The notes under the pieces are model-generated. The model had not been told where the DNA came from and ran no database searches. It saw only the letters and a list, made by a program, of their open reading frames with translations. Source: Myroides sp. NP-2 (GTDB lineage: Bacteria > Bacteroidota > Bacteroidia > Flavobacteriales > Flavobacteriaceae). From it: a stretch of DNA of 64,000 bases. Below, piece by piece: positions 62,672 to 64,000 of this stretch. The translations under genes and the position numbers were made by a program. The first letter of the stretch is position 1; every line of letters begins with the position of its first letter. The stretch covers positions 124,001 through 188,000 of the forward strand of contig NZ_JACHTD010000005.1 of NCBI RefSeq assembly GCF_014145665.1, in the 5' to 3' direction.

Positions 62672-64000
62672 TTAATTTTTAACTTTTGATATTTGAGCCA
62701 TCAGCTCAGCCTCAGCTACTAATTTACCATTAGCATAGGCATAACCTTGCATATGACATATTCCTCGACGGATAGGCGTAATTAATTCTAATTTAAACAC
62801 CAAGGTATCACCAGGTGCTACTTTGTTTTTAAACTTGACATTGTCCATTTTCATAAAATAGGTCAAGTAATTTTCTGGATCTGGAACCGTACTCAAGATC
62901 AGGATACCACCTGATTGTGCCATAGCTTCACAAATCAATACCCCTGGCATAACAGGAGCACCTGGGAAATGTCCAACAAAGAAAGACTCATTCATGGTTA
63001 CATTTTTCAATCCTACCACGTGATTTTCGGACATTTCTAAGATTTTATCCACTAATAAGAAAGGCGGTCTATGGGGTAAAAACTCCATAATCTTCACAAT
63101 ATCCATCAACGGTTCTTTATGTAGGTCATACGTAGGAACTTGATTTCGTTTTTCGTTGCGGATAATTTTGGACATTTTCTTTGCGAATCCCGTATTTATT
63201 GCGTGTCCTGGTTTGTTTGCGATTACCTTTCCTCGAATACGAGTACCGATTAAGGCCAAATCACCAATTACGTCTAACAATTTATGTCTAGCGGCTTCGT
63301 TTGGATAGTGAAGCGTCAGATTATCTAAAACACCATTGGGTTTTACGCTGATTTCATCTTTACCAAAAGCCTTTTTTAAATGCCCCATTGTTTCTGGAGA
63401 TATTTCTTTATCCACATAAACAATAGCGTTATTTAAGTCTCCGCCCTTAATTAGTCCATTGGCTAACAAGGCTTCTAATTCGTGTAAGAAACTAAATGTA
63501 CGCGCTTCAGAGATCTCTACCTTAAAGTCATTTAGGTCTTTTAACGTAGCGTTTTGTGTTCCCAAAACCTTTGTTCCAAAGTCAACCATAGCGGTAACTT
63601 GGTAACTATCTGCTGGCATTACGATGATTTCACTACCTGTTGCTTCATCAACATAAGAGATTACTTCTTTGACGATGTATTCATCTCTTTCTGCGTCTTG
63701 TTCAACAATACCTGCTTTTTCAACAGCTTCAACAAAATACTTGGAAGATCCATCCATAATAGGTGGTTCAGATGCATTTAACTCGACAATTACGTTATCA
63801 AGATCGCACCCCACAAAAGCTGCAAGTACATGTTCCGTTGTTTGCACGCGTACGCCCTTTTTTTCTAGGTTTGTACCGCGCTGTGTATTAACAACATAGT
63901 TTGCATCTGCTTCAATCACAGGATGCCCTTCTAAATCCACTCTAACAAAAGTAAACCCATTGTTAATTGGCGCAGGTTTTAATGTCATAACAACATTTTG
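62672..64000 (-). CDS. lpxC-fabZ: Fused LpxC-FabZ, start outside window
   Basis: The visible 443 codons run off the right edge; the frame stays open to base 64000, so the start lies beyond. The first part is UDP-3-O-acyl-GlcNAc deacetylase LpxC: TTEHVLAAFVGCDLDNVIVEL with the zinc His, EISEARTFSFLHELEAL, and the second zinc-site His/Asp pair in AARHKLLDVIGDLALIG. A linker near 275 leads to FabZ, the 3-hydroxyacyl-ACP dehydratase, with LPHRPPFLLVDKI and HFPGAPVMPGVLICEAMAQ (catalytic His, Glu). The fusion is typical of Bacteroidota and couples lipid A with fatty-acid synthesis. Confidence 0.95.
   Translation of the reverse strand, partial: QNVVMTLKPAPINNGFTFVRVDLEGHPVIEADANYVVNTQRGTNLEKKGVRVQTTEHVLAAFVGCDLDNVIVELNASEPPIMDGSSKYFVEAVEKAGIVEQDAERDEYIVKEVISYVDEATGSEIIVMPADSYQVTAMVDFGTKVLGTQNATLKDLNDFKVEISEARTFSFLHELEALLANGLIKGGDLNNAIVYVDKEISPETMGHLKKAFGKDEISVKPNGVLDNLTLHYPNEAARHKLLDVIGDLALIGTRIRGKVIANKPGHAINTGFAKKMSKIIRNEKRNQVPTYDLHKEPLMDIVKIMEFLPHRPPFLLVDKILEMSENHVVGLKNVTMNESFFVGHFPGAPVMPGVLICEAMAQSGGILILSTVPDPENYLTYFMKMDNVKFKNKVAPGDTLVFKLELITPIRRGICHMQGYAYANGKLVAEAELMAQISKVKN

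Overview
The window reads as chromosomal DNA of a Bacteroidota bacterium of the Flavobacteriaceae; a Myroides-like genus is my inference from overall gene content and is not proven here. Supporting features are T9SS type-A C-terminal sorting domains, promoters of the TAnnTTTG type (one with an exact TTTG-N19-TATATTTG spacing in front of a tRNA), a fused LpxC-FabZ, a fused SecDF, a DUF6266 protein, a VF530-type protein, AT-rich DNA and weak ribosome-binding sites.

Bases 1-12,300 are accessory DNA. Bases 1-3134 are very AT-rich: a gene cut by the window edge, a small lipoprotein, a 600-base non-coding stretch with competing hairpins and a strong terminator, a two-gene module (66-aa protein plus a 158-aa one-helix membrane protein), and a 1.08-kb IS1595-family element. 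The IS sits between two apparently broken genes: the stop of the 158-aa gene overlaps one end, and an erythromycin-esterase-like lipoprotein loses its C-terminal part at the other. After an alpha/beta hydrolase comes a run of small minus-strand genes (5526-8190) mixed with degraded fragments, including the N-terminus of a SMI1/KNR4 (SUKH) protein; I read it as a decaying polymorphic-toxin immunity cluster. Next are a T9SS sorting-domain remnant with an in-frame stop just before its terminal basic motif, an intact 636-aa T9SS cargo protein, and a DUF6266 gene.

Bases 12,300-25,100 hold tRNA-Ser(UGA), two separate lgt genes, yidD, cysS, folE, a DUF4377 lipoprotein, a GNAT protein, a luciferase-like oxidoreductase, a pirin plus OsmC-GNAT fusion operon, and recG. 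Bases 25,100-40,200 hold an SDR with a divergent AraC regulator, ecotin, two sensor kinases without response regulators, a DnaQ-like exonuclease, a CBS protein, a VF530 protein, a NERD-helicase, a deoxyhypusine-synthase-like enzyme, a ChaA-type antiporter, nagB and a GNAT protein.

Bases 40,200-64,000 are mostly housekeeping: secDF, mdh, gyrB, a GreA-like protein, an outer-membrane barrel with a giant TPR partner, a CoA-transferase, mutS2, a DCC thiol oxidoreductase, pheT, sucD, and the envelope operon lpxC-fabZ / lpxA / efp / lpxD, which runs off the right edge.

The most striking unexplained structure is a roughly 120-150 bp dispersed repeat found twice in opposite orientation, about 40 kb apart (11955-12072 and 52239-52388). 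It has complementary ends and an internal 11-bp tandem repeat that differs in copy number (4 against 7).
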